Shown here piece after piece: positions 25,949 to 35,068 of a stretch of DNA of 64,000 nucleotides. Source of the stretch: Wenyingzhuangia aestuarii (GTDB taxonomy: Bacteria > Bacteroidota > Bacteroidia > Flavobacteriales > Flavobacteriaceae). Each line of letters starts with the position of its first letter. Within the stretch, counting starts at the first letter, position 1. A model generated the notes under the pieces. The model did no database searches, was not told the origin of the DNA, and saw nothing but the letters and a program-made list of their open reading frames with translations. The stretch covers positions 89,393 through 153,392 of the forward strand of contig NZ_JAATJG010000010.1 of assembly GCF_011927765.1 (NCBI RefSeq), in the 5' to 3' direction. The position numbers were made by a program, and so were the translations under genes.

Positions 25949-27001
25949 TTAGATTTGACTTAACACTAATGTAATAGCAGTATCTGTTGAACTTTGTAAA
26001 GTTATAGTGCTACTAGAATAGTTGGTTACTGTCCAGGCATCATTTAACAATTCAAAATTAGCATTCCCTGAAAATTCCATAGTTAAAAATACATCTGTTT
26101 TAGAAGCTACAGAAAAAGTACCTTCTACTTTTTCTACCAAAGCATTAGATGTGTTTGTAGCAGTACAAGTTAAATCGTTTGCAAAATCTATGGTATAATT
26201 TGCATAATTAGTAGTGCTATCTACTCCTGTATTTACATATGATTGTACCTTAAAAGTACCATCAACTAGAATTCCTTCTAATGCTTCTGCATCTTCTTCA
26301 GCTTCTTCCATGGTATCATCATTTTCTAAACAATCAGTAATGTATGACTTAAACTCAGCATCACTTGTAATATTTACTTCGGTTTGGTTACTTAATGTAG
26401 CTGTAATAGGGTATTTAACAGAGAATTTTTCATCATCTCCAAAATTACTCATATAAGTATACAATTCTTGATCAGATTTTAACACCGTACTACTTGTTTG
26501 TTCTAGGCTTAAATTATAAGTTAAAATGGTAATAGGATACTTAATATTTAAACAATTGATCGCATTTTCTTTTTCTGCTTCTGCTCTGGCACAAGTATCC
26601 ATGATAGCATTGTACTCTGTTTGATTCGCTACCTGTACTTCTGTATAGTTGCTTAGTTTTACATTGATGGGAAACTGAAAAGTAATGTTGTCATTATCGT
26701 TTGTAATTTCTCCTAAAATATTTAAAACCAATTCATAATCAAGTTCACTAATTAATGTAACTTTTTGATTGTTCACAAAGGCTGTTACTGGTAATAAAAT
26801 AGAAGAACAAGAATTCCCGTCTAAAAAATCATCAAAGCTACCATCGTACATAGCAGAACGCTCTAAATTAGTAGCCGTTTCTGAATTGGCAGAATTGGTG
26901 TTTGGATTTTGTCCGTTTTCTTCATTAATTTCTTTTTGACACGAAACTAATCCTAAAAAAGAAAAAAACATGATGGCTGTAATTAATTTAAAAGTTTTCA
27001 T
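25949..27001 (-). CDS. Repeat-containing lipoprotein, ECF-regulon member
   Basis: A 350-residue lipoprotein of unknown function. Seen: lipobox LVSC (C21), then two duplicated halves. Each half has a strand pattern such as FPINVKLSNYTEVQVANQTEYNA or YPITATLSNQTEVNITSDAEF ending in a conserved Cys (DTC and TDC); the two halves also share a YPITILTYN-type unit. An acidic linker (about 235-250, EEAEEDAEALEG) leads to a C-terminal lipocalin-like domain (about 252-350) starting VDGTFKVQSY. Promoter site B lies 48 bases upstream, so it belongs with the sigma/anti-sigma/receptor genes on the other strand. A surface ligand-binding role is inference. Confidence 0.65.
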   Translation of the reverse strand: MKTFKLITAIMFFSFLGLVSCQKEINEENGQNPNTNSANSETATNLERSAMYDGSFDDFLDGNSCSSILLPVTAFVNNQKVTLISELDYELVLNILGEITNDNDNITFQFPINVKLSNYTEVQVANQTEYNAIMDTCARAEAEKENAINCLNIKYPITILTYNLSLEQTSSTVLKSDQELYTYMSNFGDDEKFSVKYPITATLSNQTEVNITSDAEFKSYITDCLENDDTMEEAEEDAEALEGILVDGTFKVQSYVNTGVDSTTNYANYTIDFANDLTCTATNTSNALVEKVEGTFSVASKTDVFLTMEFSGNANFELLNDAWTVTNYSSSTITLQSSTDTAITLVLSQI

Positions 27002-27048
27002 AATACTTAAAATATTTTGGGTTAAATTTTATAAGCGATTTTTTCGCC

Positions 27049-27085
27049 TTTCTGTATTTAAGACTCTTAAGCTTAAATCTACCCT
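27049..27085 (-). promoter_or_regulatory. ECF-type promoter, site B
   Basis: On the minus strand: ATAGGGTA (ending at 27080), 15-base spacer (27065-27079), GTCTTAA (27058-27064), one base, TACAGAAA (27049-27056). It is identical in architecture to sites A and C. The rest of the gap (27002-27197) also holds the promoter of the sigma gene. Confidence 0.8.
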
Positions 27086-27162
27086 ATAGTTTTTTTGTTT
27101 TTTTTGATGAAAAAAATATAATTACCTGAAAATGTGTGAATCATAGATGAATTTTTTATTCC

Positions 27163-27170
27163 TACTTTTG
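27163..27170 (+). promoter_or_regulatory. Housekeeping-type -7 box of the ECF sigma gene
   Basis: TACTTTTG matches TAnnTTTG, 27 bases before ATG 27198. It places the transcription start after the alternative ATG at 27147, so the shorter sigma protein is the real one. Confidence 0.6.
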
Positions 27171-27197
27171 TGCAAATCTACATTATATAGAGAATTT

Positions 27198-27719
27198 ATG
27201 AAGAAACCAAAGCATAAACTTTGCGAAGAATCTTATTTTAATAGCTTTTATCTAAAGCATATTCAGGCAGTAAGTAATTTTGCTTTTTATAAATGTGGAA
27301 ACAATGCTGCTTCTTTAGATTTGGTACAAGATGCCTTTGCTAAAATATGGGAAAATTGTGCTAAGATTGATTTTGAAAAAGCAAAGACCTACTTATTTAC
27401 AACAGTAAATAATTTATTTTTAAATACCATAAGGCATCAAAAGGTAGTAATGTCTTATGCAAAAGAATCTCCCTATATAGATAAAACGAATCTTAATCCT
27501 GAGTATATAATGGAAGAGGAGGAGTTTAAACAAAAACTATTAACAACTATTGCAGATTTAAGCGAAGAACAAAGAGAAGTTTTTTTATTAAACAGAATAG
27601 AAGGAAAAAAATATAGAGAAATAGCAGAATTGCTAGGGATATCACAAAAAACAGTAGAAAAAAGAATGTCTTTAGCCTTAAAATTTCTGCGTAATAAAAT
27701 AGATAAAGTAAATATTTAA
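27198..27719 (+). CDS. ECF sigma factor (FecI type)
   Basis: A 173-residue extracytoplasmic-function sigma factor. Seen: region 2 with SLDLVQDAFAKIWENCAKIDFEKAKTYLFTTVNNLFLNTIRHQ, and region 4 with LSEEQREVFLLNRIEGKKYREIAELLGISQKTVEKRM. The gene leads a sigma/anti-sigma/TonB-receptor array, the classic layout for cell-surface signalling in which the loaded receptor releases the sigma factor. Its own promoter looks housekeeping (TACTTTTG), while the next gene has an ECF-type promoter shared with two minus-strand genes, the probable targets of this sigma factor. Confidence 0.94.
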   Translation: MKKPKHKLCEESYFNSFYLKHIQAVSNFAFYKCGNNAASLDLVQDAFAKIWENCAKIDFEKAKTYLFTTVNNLFLNTIRHQKVVMSYAKESPYIDKTNLNPEYIMEEEEFKQKLLTTIADLSEEQREVFLLNRIEGKKYREIAELLGISQKTVEKRMSLALKFLRNKIDKVNI

Positions 27720-27729
27720 ACCCTAGTAT

Positions 27730-27766
27730 AGGGTATTCTACAGTATAGGTGTCTTAATTATAGAAA
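27730..27766 (+). promoter_or_regulatory. ECF-type promoter, site C, before fecR
   Basis: ATAGGGTA (27728-27735), 15-base spacer (27736-27750), GTCTTAA (27751-27757), one base, TATAGAAA (27759-27766). It lies between the sigma gene and the anti-sigma gene, so the sigma factor would drive its own antagonist and the receptor. Confidence 0.8.
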
Positions 27767-27775
27767 GCATTGATA

Positions 27776-28690
27776 ATGAATAAAGAAAATGACATATTAA
27801 AATGGTTTGAGGGAGAAATTTCTACAGAAAAGATGGAACAAAAGTATCCTGATGAAGATTTTTCAACCCTTAAAAAAGCAGGTTTTTATGCAAAGCAAAT
27901 AGAAACTCCAAAAATTGATGCCGAAAAAGCATTGGAACAGTTTAAAACCAGATCTTTTCATAAAAAAGAAACCAAAGTAGTTTCTTTGAATACTCAGTTA
28001 TTCTTAAAAATAGCAGCTATTTTAGTTTTGATATTTGGAGTTTCATACTTTTTCTTTTTTAGCAATACAGAAGTTTATAGAACAGAAATTGCTCAAACAG
28101 AAACCTTATTTTTACCTGATAATTCTGAGGTTGTGTTAAATGCACAATCTAAATTAAATTACAATAAAAAAGAATGGCAAAATAACAGAACGTTAAAGCT
28201 AAATGGAGAAGCTTTTTTTAAAGTAACCAAAGGAAACAAATTTACAGTTCTTACCAATTCAGGAAGTATTCAGGTACTAGGAACGCAATTTAATGTAAAA
28301 GAGCGTGAACGTTATTTTGAAGTTCAATGTTATGAGGGTTCAGTAAGTGTAACATACCAGCAGAATAAAACAATTTTATTACCAGGGAAATCTTTTAGAG
28401 TGTTGAATGGAAAAGTTGTTAGTGCAAAAGATTTTAATAACGAAAACCCATCGTGGTTAGCACAAGAAACTACTTTTGAGAATGTTCCTTTATGGCAAGT
28501 AATTAACGAACTAGAAATACAATACAATATAAAAATAGAGGCTAAAACGGTAGATGTAACTAAAATGTTTACAGGAAGTTTTACACATACCAATCAAAAT
28601 ATAGCCTTGCAATCGGTAACCATTCCACTTAAATTAAGTTATAAAATACAAGGAGATAAAGTTGAGTTTTATGACTATGAAACAAAGTAA
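27776..28690 (+). CDS. Anti-sigma factor, FecR family with DUF4974
   Basis: A 304-residue single-pass inner-membrane protein. Seen: a cytoplasmic N-terminal part (about 1-72) starting NKENDILKWFEGE; one transmembrane helix (about 74-94, LKIAAILVLIFGVSYFFFF); the periplasmic FecR beta domain with LPDNSEVVLNAQSKLNY and GEAFFKVTKG; and a C-terminal DUF4974 with FENVPLWQVINELEIQYNI and FTGSFTHTNQN. ATG 27776 is preferred to TTG 27770, since site C would start transcription only a few bases upstream. It overlaps the receptor gene, so translation is coupled. It should hold the sigma factor until the receptor signals. Confidence 0.93.
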   Translation: MNKENDILKWFEGEISTEKMEQKYPDEDFSTLKKAGFYAKQIETPKIDAEKALEQFKTRSFHKKETKVVSLNTQLFLKIAAILVLIFGVSYFFFFSNTEVYRTEIAQTETLFLPDNSEVVLNAQSKLNYNKKEWQNNRTLKLNGEAFFKVTKGNKFTVLTNSGSIQVLGTQFNVKERERYFEVQCYEGSVSVTYQQNKTILLPGKSFRVLNGKVVSAKDFNNENPSWLAQETTFENVPLWQVINELEIQYNIKIEAKTVDVTKMFTGSFTHTNQNIALQSVTIPLKLSYKIQGDKVEFYDYETK

Positions 28691-31205
28691 ACTGTTATTT
28701 ATTTTATGTGTTGCCTATAGTTGTTTTTCTTTTGCCATTCCAAGGCAAGAAAAAATACAACTCATTCATCTACTTCCTAAATTAGAAGCTAAGTTTGATG
28801 TAAAGTTTTCTTATGCTGTAGAAGATGTAACCGAAGTTTGGGTAACAACCCCAAATGAAAATTTTACCTTAAAGCAAGTTGTAGCTTTTTTAAATAGCTC
28901 TACCATTTTAAATTTTAAGTTTTTAACAGAGCGTTATATTACAGTGTCTACTTTGCAAAAAACAATAACTATTTGTGGAGTTTTAAGAACTAAAAATAAA
29001 GCCCCCATTGTTGGAGCTTCTGTAATGGTTGTTAATACAGGCAAAGGAATAGTAACCAATGTAAATGGGAACTTTAAATTAGAAAATATTGATGTAAATG
29101 CAGATATACGTATTTCTTATTTTGGGTATCAAACTTTAAATTTAAAAGCAAAAGAAATAAGAACTTGTAAAGAAATTGAGTTATTAGAACAGGCAGAAAT
29201 GCTAAATCCAATAGTAATATCTAAGTTTTTAACTACGGGTTTACAAAAACGCATGGATGGTAGTACTGTTTTAAATACAGAAAAGTTTGGAGTTTTACCA
29301 GGGCTTACAGATCCAGATGTCTTACAATCTATTCAGGCATTACCAGGGGTAGAAAGTGTAAACGAAAGCATAGCTAACATCAATGTACGAGGTGGGAGTA
29401 ATGATCAGAATTTAATTCTTTGGGATGGAATTAAAATGTATCATGCAGGACATTTTTTTGGATTGATTTCTGCCTACAATCCTAATTTAACTAATAAAGT
29501 AGTGGTTACTAAAAACGGAACTTCTAGTGAGTTTAGTGATGGAGTTTCTAGTACCATTAACATGTTTACAAAGGATGAAATAGGAAAAGAAATTAAAGGA
29601 GGTTTTGGATTAAACCTATTAAATACAGATGCTTTTTTAGAAATTCCCATTAGTAAAAAAATGGCTGTTCATGTTTCCGGAAGACGATCTTTTACCGATG
29701 TGTACACCTCTCCAACTTACAATACGTATTTTAAAAGAAGTTTTCAGGATAGTCAATTAACCAATACTGAAAATATTAATGAAAGCAATAAATCTTCAGA
29801 CTTTTACTTTTATGATTATACGGCCAAATTGTTGTATTACATCAATTCAAAACACAAAATAAGAGCCAATATCATCGGGATTTATAACAATCTAGATTAT
29901 TTAGAAAGTTATACGGATGCTCAAAACCAAACAACTTCTAAAACCAATAATTTACAACAGCAAAATTTTGGAGCAGGTTTTCAATGGAATGCCATTTGGA
30001 CGAGTAAATTCACCACAGATGTTGTGGCTTTTTACTCAAAATACAATATTGATGCAGTGGATTATAGAATAGAATCCGATCAAAAATTAACCCAAGCCAA
30101 TGAGGTGATAGAAACGGGTCTAAAGTTGAATACGAGGTATAAAATCCATCAGAATGTATCTTTTTTAAATGGATATCAATTTAGCGAAACTGGAATTTTA
30201 AATCAGACTACGGTAAATCTTCCTTCTTATTCAAAAACCAAAAAAGATGTTTTGTTAAATCATGCCTTGTTTAGCGAAATTGAATTTAACAACAGAAATA
30301 CTTATATAAGACTAGGGCTTAGAGTCAATTATTTTCAAAAGTTTAACAAGTTTATTATAGAGCCTAGGTTAAATTTTAGACAAAAATTAAATAAACAATG
30401 GGCTGTAAAACTTCAGGGTGAGTTTAAAAATCAATCTGCTACTCAGGTGATTGATTTTCAAGATAATTTTTTAGGAGTTGAAAAAAGACGTTGGATTTTA
30501 GCCAACAATCAAGACATTCCAATTTCTAAAAGTAAACAAGGTTCTTTAGGGTTGGAATATCATCATCATAATTGGGTCTTAAGTACTGATGGGTTTTACA
30601 AACTTGTTGATGGGATTACGGCTTCTAATCAAGGATTTTACAATAGTTTTCAAAACCTAAGTGCCACGGGAAGTTACCAAGTAAAAGGAATAGAGTTTTT
30701 AGTCAATAAAACAGCACATAAATACAGTACTTGGTTTAGTTATACATATAGTGTAAATCAATATGAGTTTAAGAGCTTTATCCCTTCAGTTTTTCCAAAT
30801 AATGTAGATATCAAACACTCTGTTTCTATGGCTTTTAATTATTACTTGTTAGAAAACTTAGAACTTTCTTTGGGAGGAATTTTAAGGTCTGGACAACCCT
30901 ATACTAAGCCCATTGAGGGAGAAGAAACCATTCAGAACGGAAACAATACGGTTGTGAATTACGATGTGCCAAACAATGAAAACTTAGCAAGTTTTATGAG
31001 GTTAGATGCTTCGTTAAAATATCATTTTAAATGGTCTAACTCCATTAAGAGTTCTTTAATTGTAGGAGTGATGAATGTTACCAATAGAGAAAACATCATC
31101 AATAGATATTACCAAGTAGATCCTAATAATTCAGGTGTTGCTATTCAAGTAAATCATAAATCCTTAGGATTTATGCCTAATGTGAGTTTAAGAATTAAGT
31201 TTTAA
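28677..31205 (+). CDS. Signalling TonB-dependent receptor with STN domain
   Basis: Outer-membrane receptor of about 842 residues. Seen: signal peptide (KLLFILCVAYSCFSFA), an STN-type signalling domain (about 20-95, LIHLLPKLEAKFDVKFSYAV, VAFLNSSTILNFKF), a carboxypeptidase-regulatory-like domain (about 97-180), a plug with QSIQALPGVESVNESIANINVRGG, and a barrel ending in SLRIKF. An STN domain is what contacts FecR-type anti-sigma factors. No SusD gene follows, so this is a FecA-like rather than glycan-type receptor; its ligand is unknown. ATG 28677 overlaps the fecR stop by 14 bases; ATG 28671 is an alternative. Confidence 0.9.
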   Translation: MKQSKLLFILCVAYSCFSFAIPRQEKIQLIHLLPKLEAKFDVKFSYAVEDVTEVWVTTPNENFTLKQVVAFLNSSTILNFKFLTERYITVSTLQKTITICGVLRTKNKAPIVGASVMVVNTGKGIVTNVNGNFKLENIDVNADIRISYFGYQTLNLKAKEIRTCKEIELLEQAEMLNPIVISKFLTTGLQKRMDGSTVLNTEKFGVLPGLTDPDVLQSIQALPGVESVNESIANINVRGGSNDQNLILWDGIKMYHAGHFFGLISAYNPNLTNKVVVTKNGTSSEFSDGVSSTINMFTKDEIGKEIKGGFGLNLLNTDAFLEIPISKKMAVHVSGRRSFTDVYTSPTYNTYFKRSFQDSQLTNTENINESNKSSDFYFYDYTAKLLYYINSKHKIRANIIGIYNNLDYLESYTDAQNQTTSKTNNLQQQNFGAGFQWNAIWTSKFTTDVVAFYSKYNIDAVDYRIESDQKLTQANEVIETGLKLNTRYKIHQNVSFLNGYQFSETGILNQTTVNLPSYSKTKKDVLLNHALFSEIEFNNRNTYIRLGLRVNYFQKFNKFIIEPRLNFRQKLNKQWAVKLQGEFKNQSATQVIDFQDNFLGVEKRRWILANNQDIPISKSKQGSLGLEYHHHNWVLSTDGFYKLVDGITASNQGFYNSFQNLSATGSYQVKGIEFLVNKTAHKYSTWFSYTYSVNQYEFKSFIPSVFPNNVDIKHSVSMAFNYYLLENLELSLGGILRSGQPYTKPIEGEETIQNGNNTVVNYDVPNNENLASFMRLDASLKYHFKWSNSIKSSLIVGVMNVTNRENIINRYYQVDPNNSGVAIQVNHKSLGFMPNVSLRIKF

Positions 31206-31325
31206 GAATACTTGTCAATCCATAGAATCGATTGTATTTTTATAAAAAGATTAACATCTTGTTTGCTTTGTATTCAAGTAGAATAGATTGATTATAAATG
31301 CGTTTAAATAAAAAGATAAAATACT

Positions 31326-32003
31326 ATGTCTATTACCATTCAGCCCTCAATTTTTAAGTTTTTAAATACATTAAAAGAAAACAATACCAGAGAATGGTTT
31401 GCAGAAAATAAAGCTTGGTTTGTAGAAGAGGAAAATCATTTAAAATCTTTTTTTACCAAAGTAATGGACGGTTTAAAAGAAGAGGATGATATTGAGAGTA
31501 TGAAAGCATATCGTATTTATAGAGATGTTCGTTTTTCTAAAGACAAATCTCCTTATAAAATTTACAGAAGTTGTAGTTTTAAAAGAGCTACAGAAGCTTT
31601 AAGAGGAGGTTATCATGTAGAAATTACTCCTGGAGGTTCTTTTCTAGCCTGTGGTTTTTGGCAACCTAATAAAGAAGATTTGTTAAGAATTAGAAAGGAG
31701 TTTGAATTGGATGCGAGTGAAATTAATGAGATTATAAACGCTGTAGCAGTACAAAAAATATTTGGTGGGTTTCACCAAGGGGAAGCTCTTAAAACAGCAC
31801 CTAAAGGTTTTGATAAAGAACACGAAGCCATAGAATTAATTCGTAAAAAAGACTTTATGTTGTTGCGTAAATTTACAGATGCTGAGGTTCTATCAGATGA
31901 TTTTTACAATCAAATAATGTTGTCTTTTAAAGCTGCTAGACCTTATTTAGACTATATGAGCGATGTGCTAACAACCAATTTAAATGGGGAGTCTATTATT
32001 TAG
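31326..32003 (+). CDS. DUF2461 family protein
   Basis: A 225-residue soluble protein of the DUF2461 family (function unknown). Seen: IFKFLNTLKENNTREWFAENK at the N-terminus, YRIYRDVRFSKDKSPYKIY, GGYHVEITPGGSFLACGFWQP and DFMLLRKFTDAEVLSDDF, a full match to the family pattern as I recall it. It is monocistronic and its 3' end overlaps the convergent gene by eight bases. Confidence 0.88.
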   Translation: MSITIQPSIFKFLNTLKENNTREWFAENKAWFVEEENHLKSFFTKVMDGLKEEDDIESMKAYRIYRDVRFSKDKSPYKIYRSCSFKRATEALRGGYHVEITPGGSFLACGFWQPNKEDLLRIRKEFELDASEINEIINAVAVQKIFGGFHQGEALKTAPKGFDKEHEAIELIRKKDFMLLRKFTDAEVLSDDFYNQIMLSFKAARPYLDYMSDVLTTNLNGESII

Positions 32004-32802
32004 ACTCCTGATGCTTAAATGTATTTCCTTTTTTAATAGCTCTGTGATTTTCGTAACATTCTAAAACCGCTTCAATTAATTGTAAATCTGTGGCTTTGCT
32101 AATAAAGTAAGGAGAGTAATTACATTCAGATAACACTTCTGTTAACTGATTCATATCCATTTGTAAATAGTCTAGAATAATTTCTCTATCAAATCTATTG
32201 GTTAAGATTTCACGAGTAGCATCTTTTTCCTTTAATTCCTTTAAATCCTTTAGTTTTTTAGGCTTTTTACCAAACAAATTGTAAATACCATCTACCGGAT
32301 TCTGTAAGGCTTTAATTGCATTTCCAAAACCAGATACCGAAGATTTGGTTTTTCTAACTTCATAAGTCTGTGGCAATCCGTTAATATGAATTCTATTATA
32401 CTTGTCTTTAGGAACGTTTTTAATGTCAATATCTAAAACACCTATTAGTTTATGACCTATAACCACCTCTTTTAAATTTTCTATTTTAGGATGTAGTTCA
32501 ATATTTAATTCCGTTCCTTTAGATAAATCTCTTGTAATTTTAAGTTTGATAGATTCATATCCAATATGAGATACTAATAAAGTATCACTTTCTTTAATAT
32601 CAATTTCAAACAATCCTTCTTTATCAGATACGGTTCCATCAATATTACTTAAATTTAATAGCGTAGTTCCTTCTACAGAAGTACTATCTACAGCACTAGA
32701 AATTTTTCCTTTTAAGGTAAATTTCATTAGTTCTTGTGAGTAACTAAAGCTAACGGTACATAAAGTTAAAATTAGTACAATATATAAGTTTTTGTTTTTC
32801 AT
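31996..32802 (-). CDS. Exported carboxypeptidase-regulatory-like domain protein
   Basis: A 268-residue exported protein. Seen: signal peptide ending SYSQ, a carboxypeptidase D regulatory-like beta-sandwich (about 26-108) with KGKISSAVDSTSVEGTTLLNLSN, GTVSDKEGLFEIDI and VSHIGYESIKLKI, then a helical C-terminal part with KSSVSGFGNAIKALQNPVDG and KDLKELKEKDATREILTNRFD. Proteins with this layout are common in Flavobacteria and unassigned. It follows a 128-residue secreted protein gene by ten bases. Confidence 0.7.
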   Translation of the reverse strand: MKNKNLYIVLILTLCTVSFSYSQELMKFTLKGKISSAVDSTSVEGTTLLNLSNIDGTVSDKEGLFEIDIKESDTLLVSHIGYESIKLKITRDLSKGTELNIELHPKIENLKEVVIGHKLIGVLDIDIKNVPKDKYNRIHINGLPQTYEVRKTKSSVSGFGNAIKALQNPVDGIYNLFGKKPKKLKDLKELKEKDATREILTNRFDREIILDYLQMDMNQLTEVLSECNYSPYFISKATDLQLIEAVLECYENHRAIKKGNTFKHQESK

Positions 32803-32812
32803 GTTGATGGGG

Positions 32813-33199
32813 TTATTTAAGAAGATTAGCTCTTCTTTTTCTATAAATAGGTGCTACATATTCAGGATCATTTCTTTGGCACTTGTCTATTTCTTCGGTT
32901 ACATTAATAAATTCTGAATTTATAGTTTCTTTGGTTCCTTTGTCTAAATACCAAAGTGTTAATCTTACTCTTTTACCATCTTTACATCTAAAAGTATATC
33001 TACCTGTATCGGTTTTCCAACCATCATATAACAAGTCAGATTCGTTGATGTTTTCTCTAACAGGAACTCTAAAATCGTTAAAAACAGAATACTCTTTTTC
33101 CATTTTAATTTCTAGAGCCGATTTTTTTTGCGAAAAAGCACTTTGAAAAGAAATTAAAATAAATAAGAAACTGGTTAGGTATAAGTAATTGTGTTTCAT
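32813..33199 (-). CDS. Small secreted protein of unknown function
   Basis: 128 residues with a signal peptide ending AFSQ. I recognise no family. Seen: a Trp/Tyr-containing core (LLYDGWKTDTGRYTFRCKDG, LTLWYLDKG), two cysteines that could pair (one in FRCKDG, one in DKCQRND), and a basic C-terminus (RKRRANLLK). It lies 14 bases downstream of the EEP phosphatase gene and ten before the regulatory-like protein gene, so it is probably co-transcribed with both. Confidence 0.6.
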   Translation of the reverse strand: MKHNYLYLTSFLFILISFQSAFSQKKSALEIKMEKEYSVFNDFRVPVRENINESDLLYDGWKTDTGRYTFRCKDGKRVRLTLWYLDKGTKETINSEFINVTEEIDKCQRNDPEYVAPIYRKRRANLLK

Positions 33200-33213
33200 T
33201 CAATAAATATAAA

Positions 33214-34215
33214 CTAATTATTCAAGTTGATTCGTGCCATAATAGGGAAATGATCAGACATTTTATCCTTAAATGATGTAAACGAATTTACAGTCATCTT
33301 ATTGCTAGGCAAAATAAAATCAATTCTAAAAGGAATAAAATAATTATACGATTTTCCAAAACCAATTCCTGCTTCTACAAATGCATCTTTATGATTCTCC
33401 ATTAATTGTTTGTAATTCCAAGAAAATGCTGTGTTGTTAAAATCTCCAGCAATAATAGTTGGATAAGGACATTTTTTTATATGTTCTTTTAACAGTGTTA
33501 CTTGTTTTGCTTGTTCTTTAAAAACATCTTTAAATCTTTTAAATAAGGCCTCGTTATTCTGATTCCCATAATGCTCTTTTTGAGTATCCAATCTAAAAGA
33601 CTGTAGGTGTACATTATAAACTCTTATAATTTTTTTATTGATTTTTAAATCAACAAAAATAATATTGTTTCCATCTTTTTTAAATAGAAAATTTCCTTTG
33701 TTTACAATGGGAAATTTAGAATAAATAACCAAATCAGATTTTTTATGATGGTATATTTTAGGGAGCTTAAAGCTTACATTCTTATCATGTTTGTGCTCTT
33801 GAATACAAAGAATATCAGGAGATTGATTATTTACAAAATCACAAATATCTTGTTTAATAGTTGGCGATTTGATCCAGTTAAATCTATTAAACTGTCTAAC
33901 ATTATAGCTAAATAAGGTAAAATCATCTTTATGTGTCACTTCTTTTTTACCAAAAGAAAATAAAGCTTTGGTGTGTTGAAAACCAATAGCAATAACAATA
34001 ACAGATAGTAAAAATTGTTTTTTAAGTTTAACAATCCATAAGACCACAAATATTAAATTAGCAATTAATAAACTTGGATAAGCCAAACTTAAAATGGCAA
34101 CACTTGGGTAGTGAATAGGGTTTATGTATGGAATTACATAGGTGATGATTAATAAGGAAGCAACAAAACTATTGATTATAAATAGCATTTTGTCTAGAAA
34201 GTGTAAACGCTTCAT
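33214..34215 (-). CDS. Membrane-anchored endonuclease/exonuclease/phosphatase family protein
   Basis: A 333-residue phosphodiesterase-fold protein. Seen: three N-terminal hydrophobic helices (about 10-92), then an EEP domain with FSYNVRQFN, SPDILCIQEHKHD (the catalytic Glu), YNVHLQSFRLD, TIIAGDFNNTAFSWNY and a C-terminal KMSDHFPIMARI (SDH motif). Relatives hydrolyse nucleic acid or phospholipid phosphodiesters; the substrate here is unknown. It follows two rhomboid genes with a three-base gap, a common flavobacterial order. Confidence 0.88.
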   Translation of the reverse strand: MKRLHFLDKMLFIINSFVASLLIITYVIPYINPIHYPSVAILSLAYPSLLIANLIFVVLWIVKLKKQFLLSVIVIAIGFQHTKALFSFGKKEVTHKDDFTLFSYNVRQFNRFNWIKSPTIKQDICDFVNNQSPDILCIQEHKHDKNVSFKLPKIYHHKKSDLVIYSKFPIVNKGNFLFKKDGNNIIFVDLKINKKIIRVYNVHLQSFRLDTQKEHYGNQNNEALFKRFKDVFKEQAKQVTLLKEHIKKCPYPTIIAGDFNNTAFSWNYKQLMENHKDAFVEAGIGFGKSYNYFIPFRIDFILPSNKMTVNSFTSFKDKMSDHFPIMARINLNN

Positions 34216-34218
34216 ACC

Positions 34219-35067
34219 TTATTTTTTCCCTTGTTGAAACAAAAAATCTTTTTCCGCTTTAGAAAGAGAATCATATCCTGATTTACTTATTTTATCTAGA
34301 ATACTATTAATTTTTTGTTGTGTGTCTTGGCTGTTTGCTTGTTTGTTGGTTTTTCTAGTTGTTGATTTATAACTAGTTTTTAAAGGAGATTTCTTTTTAA
34401 ATAGATTTCCCAAAGGGTTTTTAATTTTAAAACTGTTTTGATAGTAAATAGCTAAAAATCCATAAGCAGCACCTCCTAAATGAGCCAAATGTCCACCGGT
34501 ATTATTGTCTGCCAAATTGATCAAATCTAATCCTACAAAAATCAAGGCAATTACCCACAATTTTACATAACCAATAAATCTAAATTTTAATTGATAGTTA
34601 GGCATGTAGGTTGTTAAACCAATTAAAATAGCCATAATTCCGGAAGATGCTCCAACCAACGTAGCATTTTGTTGTTGCAAAGCAGGAAAGTAGCTGTAGC
34701 TTACCATAAATAATATACCTCCAAAAATGGTTCCCATTAAGTAAAAATTAAGCAACTTTTTAGGAATAAAATAATCGGTAAATAAATTACCTATATAGAA
34801 TAAGTAAATTAAGTTGAATAGAATGTGAATAAATCCACTATGCATAAAACCATAAGTTACAAGGGTCCATGGTCTAGTTATAAAAGAGTTTAAATCTGCA
34901 GGCAAAGCCAACCACTCAAAAAATACATTTCCTTGAGAACCCATTAACCAACCTAAATTTCCAATAAAATAGGTAAGGATAAAAAGTCCAATGTTTACAA
35001 AAATCAGCTTTTCTACCAAACTACCCGTTTGATATTTGTGCTTTAGTTGCGCTATAATATCTTTCAT
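34219..35067 (-). CDS. Rhomboid family intramembrane serine protease (second of two)
   Basis: A 282-residue membrane protease. Seen: SGFIHILFNLIYLFYIGN in the core, the catalytic serine in VGASSGIMAIL, the histidine in HLAHLGGAAYGFL, about six hydrophobic helices, and a basic Ser/Thr/Gln-rich cytoplasmic tail (about 235-282). I start at M15 of the longest reading because ATG 35067 falls one base after the stop of the upstream rhomboid; the longer start overlaps that gene. Substrates are unknown. Confidence 0.88.
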   Translation of the reverse strand: MKDIIAQLKHKYQTGSLVEKLIFVNIGLFILTYFIGNLGWLMGSQGNVFFEWLALPADLNSFITRPWTLVTYGFMHSGFIHILFNLIYLFYIGNLFTDYFIPKKLLNFYLMGTIFGGILFMVSYSYFPALQQQNATLVGASSGIMAILIGLTTYMPNYQLKFRFIGYVKLWVIALIFVGLDLINLADNNTGGHLAHLGGAAYGFLAIYYQNSFKIKNPLGNLFKKKSPLKTSYKSTTRKTNKQANSQDTQQKINSILDKISKSGYDSLSKAEKDFLFQQGKK

Positions 35068-35068
35068 G

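Noticed and set aside
27147..27197. Longer N-terminus for the ECF sigma factor
   Set aside because: Upstream of the TACTTTTG box, so not transcribed from it; extra residues are hydrophobic and unlike the family.
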